DNA from: an uncultured Acidimicrobiaceae bacterium
GTDB taxonomy: Bacteria > Actinomycetota > Acidimicrobiia > Acidimicrobiales > Aldehydirespiratoraceae
Direction of reading: 5' to 3'
Assembly: GCA_913041415.1 (NCBI GenBank)
Contig: CAJWHS010000006.1
Span: 1-58,120, forward strand
DNA: 58,120 nt
The position numbers and the translations under genes were made by a program. This document shows positions 44,078 to 51,725 of this stretch, piece after piece. The stretch's first letter is position 1, and each line of letters opens with the position of its first letter. Below the pieces are notes generated by a model that worked only from the letters and a program-made list of their open reading frames with translations, had not been told where the DNA came from and searched no databases.

Positions 44078-44527
44078 TCAGGCACCTTCCTTAACGAGCG
44101 GACGGCCGAAGGTCGAGCGTTCGGGAGTCTTCTCTGCGTTCTGCTTCTCGCCGCGCTTTTGCCAGGCGGCCCACATCCAGATGTTGCCGGCGAGCGCAAC
44201 GACATAGATGCCAACAGCGATGAGGTCGCGTAACACAACATAGTTGACACGAATTGGCGACCAGCCACCGTCCTGCTGCGACTTGAGCAGGTCAAACGGG
44301 CCGAAAAGGATCTTGTCGGAACGCCAGTTGAGCTCATTGTCGGCCCAGGACAGGAACTGGTGCGGCACGACGCCATAGACCCAGAACATCAAGAAGAAGA
44401 CGATCATTGAGCCGAGCATCGCCTCGCCCCAGGTCACGACCTGATCGGCGGGACGGCGCTTCTGGTAGGTGAGGATTCCGCCAACGATCAAGGCGGTGAC
44501 GATGATCGACGACACGAAAGCGACCAC
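44078..44527 (-). CDS. Three-helix membrane protein, first gene of the bc/complex I unit
   Basis: The 149-residue protein has helices at about residues 1-20 (VAFVSSIIVTALIVGGILTY), 38-58 (MLGSMIVFFLMFWVYGVVP) and 105-125 (DLIAVGIYVVALAGNIWMWAAW), and a charged C-terminus. There are no cofactor motifs, though several Trp/His residues lie in the middle loop. It opens the operon with GTG, preceded by AGGAG 8 bases upstream, so this gene has a normal leader. No named family is recognised. Confidence 0.8.
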   Translation of the reverse strand: MVAFVSSIIVTALIVGGILTYQKRRPADQVVTWGEAMLGSMIVFFLMFWVYGVVPHQFLSWADNELNWRSDKILFGPFDLLKSQQDGGWSPIRVNYVVLRDLIAVGIYVVALAGNIWMWAAWQKRGEKQNAEKTPERSTFGRPLVKEGA

Positions 44528-44552
44528 GCTGCGACTCCTGGAGAACGGACGC

Positions 44553-44573
44553 GTTTCACGAACTTCGTGAAAC
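44553..44573. repeat. Perfect 9-bp inverted repeat in the bc/complex I leader
   Basis: Arms GTTTCACGA (44553-44561) and TCGTGAAAC (44565-44573) are separated by 3 bases. The right arm overlaps the left part of the Rex-like site at 44565-44582. It may extend Rex binding to a second dimer, bind another regulator, or form a 5' UTR hairpin 26 bases from the start codon. Confidence 0.5.
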
Positions 44574-44582
44574 CATGCACAA
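44565..44582 (-). promoter_or_regulatory. Putative Rex operator at the bc/complex I promoter
   Basis: The minus strand reads TTGTGCATGGTTTCACGA, matching 12 of 14 fixed positions of the Rex consensus TTGTGAA-N4-TTCACAA. It is 14/18 identical to the site in front of rex, with the first eight bases the same. It abuts the -10 box TAGACT, so bound Rex would block RNA polymerase when NADH is low. Confidence 0.55.
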
Positions 44583-44831
44583 GTCTAAACCGGAGGCGCT
44601 GCGACCCCCGGATTGGTGCCTGGTTTATCACGATGCCTTTCGATTCCCCCCATCCGGCGCTGGGGAAAATCGGGTGTTGCGCGATTGTCCGAAATTCGGG
44701 GGGAGGATTCTGCTTCGGCTTGTTCGGACGTGCGACACTGCCCCTATCCTCAGGGGGCGTGGTCGGCGTAATCCTGCCTCTGCCGCTCCACCCGCCAGTC
44801 CGCTGTCCGATCGATCCGCCGGAGACCAACG

Positions 44832-45680
44832 GTGACCGAAGTACCTGAGCACCTCCTGAAGAAGGCCGCCGAAGCCCGTGCCCGCCTCAGTGGGCAGGCC
44901 CCAACCAACGCGGGCGATAGCGCCGCTCCGAGCAGCGAGCCGGCGGGCGAGGCCGCTCCGGTTCCGGCCACGACGGCTGCCCCGGTCCCGGCCGTCCCCG
45001 AGGAGCCCGCTGCTCCCGAGCCCGTCGCCCCCTATGTCGAGGCCGCCGAGACCCGCAAGAAGGTCCCGGTCTGGATCGTTCCGGTCCTGATTTTCCTTCC
45101 CTTCTGGGCGATTTTCTACGTCGGCTATCTCGAGAACCCGCCCGCCGCTCCCGAGGGTCTCGCCTATGAAGGTACCGAGATCTATAGCGGCCAGTGCGCC
45201 GGCTGCCAGGGTGGCGGTGGCGGTGGCGGCTCCGGCCGCCAACTCAACGGCGGCGAGGTCCTGCTCACCTTCCCGTCGCTCGCTTCAGGCGCCGCCTACG
45301 ACGGCCTCGCCGGCCACCTGCACTGGGTCGCCAACGGCACCGCCGGCTCACAGGCCGAGGGCCTTCTCGTCTACGGCGATCCCGATCGGCCCGGTGGGGC
45401 CCACGTACCCGGCTCGTACGGCCAGATGGCCGGCTTCGGCAACCTCTCGCCCGAGCAGTTGGTGGCGGTCGTCTACCACGTCCGCCACGCGTTCGGTGCC
45501 GACCAGATCACTCCGGAAGGCGACGAGAGAGAGCTCCACGTGCTCGACGAGCTCTACCACCTGATGGAAGAAGAGGGCGTCATGACCTTCGAAGGCGCCA
45601 CGCTGCCGGAGATCCAGGTCTGGGTCGACGCCGCTCGCATAAAGGTCGACGAAGAGTACGGCGAACTCGCCGCGGAGTAA
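44832..45680 (+). CDS. Cytochrome c-like membrane protein with CxxCQ in place of CxxCH
   Basis: The 282-residue protein starts with GTG. It has an N-terminal MTEVPEHLLKKAAEARARL motif shared with the cytochrome b subunit at 42029, a Pro/Ala-rich linker, one helix (about residues 80-97, VPVWIVPVLIFLPFWAIFYV) and a cytochrome c-like domain. That domain shows GTEIYSGQCAGCQ, a Gly-run, NLSPEQLVAVVYHVRH (the last cytochrome c helix) and MAGFG as a distal-Met-like segment. Residue 126, the expected heme-ligand histidine, is Gln (codon CAG at 45207-45209). Heme attachment with a His ligand is therefore doubtful. It probably belongs with the divergent bc complex. Confidence 0.8.
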   Translation: MTEVPEHLLKKAAEARARLSGQAPTNAGDSAAPSSEPAGEAAPVPATTAAPVPAVPEEPAAPEPVAPYVEAAETRKKVPVWIVPVLIFLPFWAIFYVGYLENPPAAPEGLAYEGTEIYSGQCAGCQGGGGGGGSGRQLNGGEVLLTFPSLASGAAYDGLAGHLHWVANGTAGSQAEGLLVYGDPDRPGGAHVPGSYGQMAGFGNLSPEQLVAVVYHVRHAFGADQITPEGDERELHVLDELYHLMEEEGVMTFEGATLPEIQVWVDAARIKVDEEYGELAAE

Positions 45681-45707
45681 CCCACTCCCCCACCAGACGC
45701 AGAACGT

Positions 45708-45765
45708 CGAACATGGGACCGCAGGGTCCGGCTGTTCGGCGTCCGAACCGGCGAACATGGGACCG
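45708..45765 (+). repeat. Pair of 14-bp direct repeats before pgi
   Basis: CGAACATGGGACCG occurs at 45708-45721 and again at 45752-45765, 44 bases apart. The second copy runs into the GTG of pgi. The duplication may be a regulatory site or a small tandem duplication remnant. Confidence 0.4.
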
Positions 45766-47396
45766 TGGATCCCTCGCTCACCAAATCCTGGCGCGCCCTC
45801 CAGGACCATGCCGCCTCCTTCGACGATCTCGACCTACGCGGGCTCTTCGACGACGACCCTGGTCGAGTCGATCGCATGACGCTTACGGTCGCCGACCTCA
45901 CGGTCGACCTGTCCAAACACCGCGTGTCGCCTGCGGTTCTCGACGACCTCATCGCCCTCGCGAACGAGGTCGGGCTCGCTGACCGCTTCGCCGCGATGAT
46001 TGATGGCGAGCGAATCAACTCGACCGAGGATCGCGCCGTGCTCCACACCGCGCTGCGAGCACCGGTCGGGGTCGAGGTGCTTGAGGACGGTGAGAATGTC
46101 GTACCCGCCGTCCACGAGATGCTCGGCCGAATGGGCGCGTTCGCCGACCGAGTCCGGTCCGGCGACTGGGTCGGCGCCACCGGGGCACCGATCGAGACGG
46201 TGATCAACATCGGGATCGGTGGCTCCGACCTCGGTCCGGTCATGGCATACGAAGCGCTCGCCGCGTTTCGTCACGAACGGATTCGCTGCCGCTTCGTCAG
46301 CAATGTCGACGGCAGCGACCTGATCGCTGCCGTCCGCGACCTCGACCCGGCGACGACCCTGTTCGTGATCTCGTCGAAGACCTTCACCACCCAGGAGACG
46401 CTCACGAACGCCCAGTCGGCACAGGCATGGCTCACCGCGTCGCTTGGCGCCGATGCCGTGGCAAAGCACTTCGTTGCCGTGTCCACCAACGCCACCGAAG
46501 TCGCAGCGTTCGGGATCGACACCGACAACATGTTTGGCTTCTGGGATTGGGTCGGCGGGCGCTACTCGATGGACTCCGCCATCGGGCTGTCCCTCATGAT
46601 CGCGATCGGTCCCGACGCGTTCGCCGAGATGCTCACCGGTTTCCGGGCGATCGACGAACACATGGCGGCGACCCCGATCGCCGAGAACGCGCCGGCCCTG
46701 CTCGGACTGATCGAGGTCTGGTATCGCACCTTCTGCGACCTGCCAAGCCGCGCCGTGCTCCCCTACTCGCAGGCGCTCCATCGCTTCCCCGCCTATCTCC
46801 AGCAGCTCGACATGGAGTCGAACGGAAAGCGAATCCGTATCGACGGCGAGCCCGTCACCTACGAGACCGGACCGGTGATCTGGGGAGAACCCGGCACCAA
46901 CGGGCAACACTCGTTCCACCAGCTTCTCCACCAAGGCAGCACGGTGATCCCCGCCGACTTCATCGTGTTCGGTGCGCCCGAGAACGCCGAGTTCGAGGGG
47001 GCTGACGCCCACCACGATCTCCTCGTGGCCAACTGTTTCGCCCAGAGTCAGGCCCTCGCATTCGGCAGGACCGCCGAGGAGGTCGCCGAGACCGAGACGG
47101 ACCCGCTGCTGGTCTCACACCGGACCTTCCCGGGCAACCGGCCCTCGACCACGATCATGGCGCCCGCCCTCACCCCATCGGTGCTCGGACAGCTCGTCGC
47201 CCTCTACGAACACCAGGTGTTCACCCAGGGCGTCGTCTGGGGGCTCAACAGCTTCGACCAGTGGGGGGTGGAACTCGGCAAGGTCCTCGCCTCGGCGATC
47301 ATCGGTAAACTGAGGGACGACGGCACGCCCGACCTCCGCCACGACGCGTCGACGAATGCGCTGATCCAGCGCTACCGCTCGATGCGCGGTCGGTGA
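45765..47396 (+). CDS. pgi: Glucose-6-phosphate isomerase
   Basis: The 543-residue enzyme interconverts glucose 6-phosphate and fructose 6-phosphate. Signatures are NIGIGGSDLGPVMAYEAL, the phosphate-binding SSKTFTTQET, FGFWDWVGGRYSMDSAIGL, and GEPGTNGQHSFHQLLHQG with the catalytic histidine. The length and C-terminus (GVELGKVLASAI) are normal for the family. The GTG at 45765 is the start that fits the N-terminus; the nearby ATG codons are out of frame. Confidence 0.95.
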   Translation: MDPSLTKSWRALQDHAASFDDLDLRGLFDDDPGRVDRMTLTVADLTVDLSKHRVSPAVLDDLIALANEVGLADRFAAMIDGERINSTEDRAVLHTALRAPVGVEVLEDGENVVPAVHEMLGRMGAFADRVRSGDWVGATGAPIETVINIGIGGSDLGPVMAYEALAAFRHERIRCRFVSNVDGSDLIAAVRDLDPATTLFVISSKTFTTQETLTNAQSAQAWLTASLGADAVAKHFVAVSTNATEVAAFGIDTDNMFGFWDWVGGRYSMDSAIGLSLMIAIGPDAFAEMLTGFRAIDEHMAATPIAENAPALLGLIEVWYRTFCDLPSRAVLPYSQALHRFPAYLQQLDMESNGKRIRIDGEPVTYETGPVIWGEPGTNGQHSFHQLLHQGSTVIPADFIVFGAPENAEFEGADAHHDLLVANCFAQSQALAFGRTAEEVAETETDPLLVSHRTFPGNRPSTTIMAPALTPSVLGQLVALYEHQVFTQGVVWGLNSFDQWGVELGKVLASAIIGKLRDDGTPDLRHDASTNALIQRYRSMRGR

Positions 47397-47497
47397 CCCG
47401 ACGACTGTTCCGACCAGGCCAGGCAGCATCAACGCGACTCGAACTCGACCTGGCGGATCCGATGGCTCTGTCGCCCGACCCACACCCTCGGCGGCGT

Positions 47498-47671
47498 TTA
47501 CTGCGACAAGGACGCCTGCGTTCCCTCGATGTCGTGGAGCGCGACGCGATCGGCTGTGAGCCGCGCGCCAATCACCATCGTCTGCCCGTGGTCGTCCGGC
47601 AGGGGTACCACCACGCGGTACGCGACCGTCGGATCCGCCGGTGCCGGAAAGCACGAGTTGAAGGGCGACGA
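47498..47671 (-). pseudogene. Possible gene remnant between pgi and the phosphotransferase gene
   Basis: The 382-base gap 47397-47778 has no intact gene. One minus-strand frame is open for 58 codons with strongly GC-rich third positions and protein-like sequence (PTVAYRVVVPLPDDHGQTM, then GARLTADRVALHDIEGTQAS), ending in TAA at 47498-47500. It has no good start: a TGA lies at 47672-47674, and other coding-like pieces (a GTG-started 22-residue peptide at 47706-47774 and a hydrophobic LVFGLIVALQLVLS in another frame) lie upstream. A decayed or mis-sequenced small gene is the likeliest reading. Confidence 0.35.
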
Positions 47672-47778
47672 TCAAGCCGAAGACCAACGTCTCACCTCGG
47701 CTCGGTCACCGAAGCCCGGGGATGGCGAAAAGCGCGCCGGGGCGCTCGAGGTCTTCGACCTTCACCTCGGCCACGGGC

Positions 47779-48876
47779 TCAGCGCATCTCTGGGGAAAGG
47801 TCGTGGGCACCAATAAGTTCCCATGCCTCGTGTTCGACGTAGGCGTCGAGGGTGCGGGTGATGATGCGTTCGAAGAGTTCTTCACCCCGCTGAGTGGTCT
47901 CTCCCTTCGTCACCGAGTTGTGGAGCCAGGCGCTCAGCCAGAAGTTGAGCGTCAGCTTGTAGGCGTTCATTAGATCGTAGAGGTGGACGTAGCCGGCGTC
48001 CATCGTCTCGAGGGTGTCTTGGTAGAGGTCGATGAGGTCGGACTCGTGCGCGCGCCGGAGCGCCGGGTCGAGGTTGCACGTCAAGAACGGCACGACATCA
48101 CCCATGCCGTCGCCACGGCCGAGGAGCTGCCAGTCGATCAGGACGAGTTCGTCGTCGTCGAAGAACATGTTGTCGAGCCGGAAGTCGTTATGGGTCAGGG
48201 TCCGGCTCGACCCGCCGAACGAGGCGAACATGTCGCTGACCGTCGGAAGGTAGGACTCGAGCCGGGCGACGACCTCGGCGCCGAGTTGTTCGCCGTGCTG
48301 GTCGACCACCATTGGCCAGCTCGACTCGAACATTCCCTGCAAGCCCATGTTGAGCGGGCTGTCGATCGGTGGCACCCAGTCGAACTGGTCGACCTGGTTC
48401 CACCAGCGGCCGTGCACCCCGGCGGCCGCGACCACAGCGGCGCGCGCCTGCTCGAGCGTCGCCCCCGTATGATGATCACCGGACGCGTAGCCGCCGACAT
48501 CTTCCAAAACGAGGCAGTACGCCAGAGACTCGTCGTCGCCAACATTGAGGTAGGCCTGCGGCGTGCGGACCTTCATCTGCGACAGGAGATTCGCATAGGC
48601 CCGGTGCTCACGTCCGTAGACGTCGAGCAGGTCGCCGATCGGCTTGAGCCCCGAGTCGGTGGTTGGGATCTTTGCGATCGCCGTCGCAGGCCCGGTGCCG
48701 GCCGAGTAGTCGAGCGTCAGGCGAGCGAGCTCACCTAGGAAGCCCTCGCCGATTGCGATGCGCTCCGCCGACACCGAGGACACCGCGACCTCGTCGAATC
48801 CGCTCGACTGGAGCGCATCGGTCATCATCTCGGCGGTGATCTGATCGAGTGACGTCGGAACGTGATGTTGGGCCAT
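47779..48876 (-). CDS. Aminoglycoside phosphotransferase-family (APH/ecdysteroid kinase-like) protein
   Basis: The 365-residue protein has the protein-kinase-like APH fold. An N-lobe nucleotide loop region includes ERIAIGEGFLGELARLTL; the Lys of AIAKIPT, catalytic LTHNDFRLDNMFF and LVLIDWQLLGRGDGMGD complete the ATP-binding and metal-binding set. Such proteins phosphorylate small hydroxylated molecules; many in actinobacteria are of unknown substrate. The start is the ATG before AQHHVPTSLD, supported by a -10 box 6 bases upstream; the longer frame has a Ser-run of low complexity. Confidence 0.85.
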   Translation of the reverse strand: MAQHHVPTSLDQITAEMMTDALQSSGFDEVAVSSVSAERIAIGEGFLGELARLTLDYSAGTGPATAIAKIPTTDSGLKPIGDLLDVYGREHRAYANLLSQMKVRTPQAYLNVGDDESLAYCLVLEDVGGYASGDHHTGATLEQARAAVVAAAGVHGRWWNQVDQFDWVPPIDSPLNMGLQGMFESSWPMVVDQHGEQLGAEVVARLESYLPTVSDMFASFGGSSRTLTHNDFRLDNMFFDDDELVLIDWQLLGRGDGMGDVVPFLTCNLDPALRRAHESDLIDLYQDTLETMDAGYVHLYDLMNAYKLTLNFWLSAWLHNSVTKGETTQRGEELFERIITRTLDAYVEHEAWELIGAHDLSPEMR

Positions 48877-48882
48877 CGACCG

Positions 48883-48888
48883 AGGGTA
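48883..48888 (-). promoter_or_regulatory. -10 box TACCCT for the phosphotransferase gene (leaderless)
   Basis: On the minus strand TACCCT ends 6 bases before the ATG at 48876. Confidence 0.45.
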
Positions 48889-48919
48889 GAGCCCCGCTTC
48901 GAGTTGTGTCGACGGGGTC

Positions 48920-49675
48920 TCAGCCCTTGGCGACGATGAGCTGGAACTCGATGATGCCGCTCTCGTCGATCGAGACGACAATCGGCGCGTTCGGCGGGGT
49001 CACGCCGAAGTCCTCCCACGTGATCGTGGCCGAACCGGTGATGACACCGAATCCGTCGTCGCGAAGGAGGGCATCGATCGTGAACGTCGCCTCGTTGGTG
49101 GTGCCTGCAACGGTGAGGTCGCCCGCGGCATCGACCGTGACCGTCTCGCCGTCGGCGAGACCGGCGGGCAAGTCAACCGGTGTGGTCAACACGAAGGTGG
49201 CGGTCGGGAACTCGTTGGCCATTACAGCCCTGCGGATCGGGAACTCACGACGGGAGTCGTTCGACGTAATCGACCCCATGTCGACGGTGACGTCGGTGCC
49301 GGTCAACCGGCCCCCGTCGATCGTGACCGTGCCGCTCACGCCGCCGGTTCGACCTACGGCGACGACATCGCCGTAGGGGACGGTGAGCTCCTCGTCGACT
49401 CGGAAGCCGGCGAAGCTCCCACTCGCGGTCTCGAAATCGAATTCGCCGATCTCGTCGTCGACCAGCCACGTGGCGTTGATGTCGCCGTCGAACGGGTCGG
49501 GCGCAGCGGCCGGAGCGTCGTCGGTGGCCACCGCCAGGTCGACGTCGAGTTGGGCATTGGCGGCATCGACATCGACGGCCTCGGGCGTGTCACCCCAGAA
49601 GAACAGCCACCACACGGCGGCGATCAACACGGCGAGGGCGATTCCGACCCCGATGGCCAGCTTCTTGATGGTCAT
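48920..49675 (-). CDS. Membrane-anchored YceI-like domain protein
   Basis: The 251-residue protein has one N-terminal helix (about residues 4-26, KLAIGVGIALAVLIAAVWWLFFW), an acidic linker and a YceI-type lipocalin-like beta barrel. Landmarks are TASGSFAGFRVDEEL, DVTVDMGSITSNDSRREFPIRRAVMANEFPTATFVLT, LTVAGTTNEATFTIDA and ITWEDFGVTPPN. YceI domains bind isoprenoid lipids such as long-chain quinones or their precursors. A quinone-binding exported protein would suit this respiratory neighbourhood, but no function is shown. A GGAG ribosome binding site precedes the ATG. Confidence 0.85.
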   Translation of the reverse strand: MTIKKLAIGVGIALAVLIAAVWWLFFWGDTPEAVDVDAANAQLDVDLAVATDDAPAAAPDPFDGDINATWLVDDEIGEFDFETASGSFAGFRVDEELTVPYGDVVAVGRTGGVSGTVTIDGGRLTGTDVTVDMGSITSNDSRREFPIRRAVMANEFPTATFVLTTPVDLPAGLADGETVTVDAAGDLTVAGTTNEATFTIDALLRDDGFGVITGSATITWEDFGVTPPNAPIVVSIDESGIIEFQLIVAKG

Positions 49676-49760
49676 TGCAGCTCCAAGTTCTCACGAGCAC
49701 TACCGGGTGCATACGGACGAAACCCGGTGTGTGGTTCCAAAATGCTCCAAAAAAGTCGGG

Positions 49761-51020
49761 TCAGAGGGTCGCAGCAACCTCGGCGCAGGCAGCGATGGTG
49801 GCTTCGATCTCCTCATCGCCGTGGGCGAGCGAGGGGAAAATCGCCTCGTAGGCACCAGGCGCGAGGGCGATGCCACGGTCAAGCATCCCGTGGAAGAACC
49901 GGGGGTAGACGCCGTTGTCGGCAGCGGCCTTAGCCGAATCAAAATCGTGCGGCGCAGTATCGGTGAAGAAGATGCCCAGCAGCGGGCCGACCCTAGGGAG
50001 CACGGCCGCAACGCAGGCGGCGTCGAACGCCGCCTGCATGCCCTCTTGGAGGCGCACGGCCCGGTCGGTGAGGGCGGCGTACGCCCCGACCGTGAGGTGC
50101 TCGAGGGCCGCCAGGCCTGCAGCCGTCGCGAGCGGATTCCCCGACAACGTGCCGGCCTGATAGACGCCTCCGAGCGGTGCCACATTGCTCATGATCTCGA
50201 GGCTCGCGCCGTAGGCGCCCATGGGCAGGCCACCGCCGATGACCTTGCCAAAGCACCACACATCGGGCTGCACTCCGAACCACTCGGCTGCGCCACCGTG
50301 GCACAGACGAAAACCGGTGATGACTTCGTCGAAGAGCAGCATCGCCCCGGCGGCGTCGCAGGCTTCGCGAAGTCCCTCGAGGAAGCCGGGCGCAGGAGGC
50401 ACCAACCCCATGTTCGCTGCGATCGGTTCGACACAGACCACGGCGATCGACTCGTCGATCTCGGGGACAACGTTGTACGGCGCCACGATCGTGTCCTCGA
50501 TCGCGCCCGGCGTCACGCCCTCGGAACCCTTGAGGCCCTGTTGAGCGATGCCCGACCCGCCGGCGACGAGCAGGGCGTCGGTGTGACCGTGGTAGTTGCC
50601 AGCGAACTTCAAAATCTTGCTGCGGCCGGTTGCGCCGCGAGCGAGCCGGATCGCCGACATCGCCGCTTCGGTGCCGGACGAAACGAGTCGCATCATCTCC
50701 AGCCCCTCGACCCGACTGGTCATCTCTTCGGCGATGCGCACCTCGTTCTCGGTGGGGGCGCCATAGCTCGTGCCGCGGGTGGCGGCATCCCGGATCGCAG
50801 CGATGACGTCGGGATGGGCATGGCCGAGGATCGACGGGCCGTAGCTCTGGACGTAGTCGATGTAGCAGCGACCCTCAACGTCGAAGACGAATGGCCCTTC
50901 CGCTCGTTCGACAAAGTACGGCGTCCCACCGACCGAGCCGAAGGCCCGCACCGGCGAGTTCACACCGCCGGGGATAACGGCTTGACCGCGCTCGAACAGG
51001 GATGCGTTCGTGTTGCTCAC
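49761..51020 (-). CDS. hemL: Glutamate-1-semialdehyde 2,1-aminomutase
   Basis: The 419-residue PLP enzyme makes 5-aminolevulinate from glutamate 1-semialdehyde, the step after HemA. It has FAGNYHGHTDALLV, EPIAANMGLVPP, LLFDEVITGFRL (Asp contacting PLP) and GKVIGGGLPMGAYG with the Schiff-base lysine. The start is GTG, with a -10 box 6 bases upstream, so it can be transcribed independently although it lies 26 bases after the HAD gene. Confidence 0.95.
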   Translation of the reverse strand: MSNTNASLFERGQAVIPGGVNSPVRAFGSVGGTPYFVERAEGPFVFDVEGRCYIDYVQSYGPSILGHAHPDVIAAIRDAATRGTSYGAPTENEVRIAEEMTSRVEGLEMMRLVSSGTEAAMSAIRLARGATGRSKILKFAGNYHGHTDALLVAGGSGIAQQGLKGSEGVTPGAIEDTIVAPYNVVPEIDESIAVVCVEPIAANMGLVPPAPGFLEGLREACDAAGAMLLFDEVITGFRLCHGGAAEWFGVQPDVWCFGKVIGGGLPMGAYGASLEIMSNVAPLGGVYQAGTLSGNPLATAAGLAALEHLTVGAYAALTDRAVRLQEGMQAAFDAACVAAVLPRVGPLLGIFFTDTAPHDFDSAKAAADNGVYPRFFHGMLDRGIALAPGAYEAIFPSLAHGDEEIEATIAACAEVAATL

Positions 51021-51026
51021 ATGGCG

Positions 51027-51032
51027 AGGCTA
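51027..51032 (-). promoter_or_regulatory. -10 box TAGCCT for hemL (leaderless, internal promoter)
   Basis: On the minus strand TAGCCT ends 6 bases before the GTG of hemL, in the short gap after the HAD hydrolase gene. Confidence 0.45.
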
Positions 51033-51046
51033 CCCACCGAGATGGG

Positions 51047-51694
51047 TCAGAACCCGAAGTGAGCGAACGGGAAGTCGACGAGCGATTCGAGCACGATCTC
51101 GGCGTCGGGGTGGACGTCGTGCACCGTGACTGCGTTGGGAACGACCACACAGCGCATCCCCGCCGCTCGGGCTGCCGCAAAGCCGTGTCGCGAGTCCTCG
51201 ATGACGAGCATGTCGGCCGGGTCGAGACGCAGCCGGGCCGCTGCGAGGAGGAACAGGTCGGGGGCAGGTTTGCCTCGGTCGACCTGGTCACGCGTGCTGA
51301 GGTGGTCAAAGTGATCGACGAGCCCGAGCCGGGTGAGGTGCGGCTCGACCCAGTCGATCGGCGAGCTGCTTGCGATCGCGAGCCGGCGGTCGTGCGACTT
51401 GGCGACTGCGATCAGGTCTTCCACACCCGGCAGCACCGGGACGTTCTTGCGTGCGTGACAGTGCCGTTCCTCGGCCCGGGCCATCACGTCGGCATCCGGG
51501 GCGCGACCGAGCGCGTCCCTGAGGCGCTCGGCCAACGGCTTGTTGTCGGCGGTGCCGACGATCTCGATCCACCTCGTCATGGGAAGATCGAGGCCATGCT
51601 CATCGTGAGCGATCCGAGCGGCCTCGTACACGGGGGTCTCGGTGTCGGCGATAGTGCCGTCGAAGTCGAAGATGACGGCGGCAGGCGGGTTCAC
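51047..51694 (-). CDS. HAD-superfamily hydrolase (beta-phosphoglucomutase/phosphatase-like)
   Basis: The 215-residue protein has HAD motif I VIFDFDGTIADTE, motif II SSSP, the motif III lysine in RGKPAPD and motif IV VIEDSRHG. A helical cap follows motif I. Such proteins are usually sugar phosphatases or phosphoglucomutases. I take the GTG before NPPAAVIFDF (51694) as start because GGAGG lies 8 bases upstream; longer frames overlap the hemD fusion gene. It is part of the heme gene run, but no heme-pathway role is apparent. Confidence 0.85.
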   Translation of the reverse strand: MNPPAAVIFDFDGTIADTETPVYEAARIAHDEHGLDLPMTRWIEIVGTADNKPLAERLRDALGRAPDADVMARAEERHCHARKNVPVLPGVEDLIAVAKSHDRRLAIASSSPIDWVEPHLTRLGLVDHFDHLSTRDQVDRGKPAPDLFLLAAARLRLDPADMLVIEDSRHGFAAARAAGMRCVVVPNAVTVHDVHPDAEIVLESLVDFPFAHFGF

Positions 51695-51725
51695 GACGTG
51701 GACCTCCGACCGCAACGCTGTTGGG

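Larger units (their letters stand above)
44528..44831. promoter_or_regulatory. Divergent regulatory region of the bc/complex I unit and the cytochrome c-like gene
   Basis: This 304-base gap separates divergent starts. On the minus strand TAGACT (44582-44587) is a plausible -10 box, about 55 bases upstream of the GTG. Rex-like and palindromic sites follow it. On the plus strand TATCCT (44745-44750) with TTGTTC (44720-44725) is a weak promoter candidate for the gene at 44832. I see no ORF with coding character in the gap. Confidence 0.5.

Noticed and set aside
44553..44573. Reading the perfect inverted repeat itself as the Rex operator
   Set aside because: Its half-sites point outward relative to TTGTGAA-N4-TTCACAA. 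The proper Rex match is the overlapping stretch 44565-44582.
47393..47842. A plus-strand frame starting at the pgi stop (GTGA overlap)
   Set aside because: Arg-rich composition and overlap with the phosphotransferase gene; the minus-strand fragments have better codon use.
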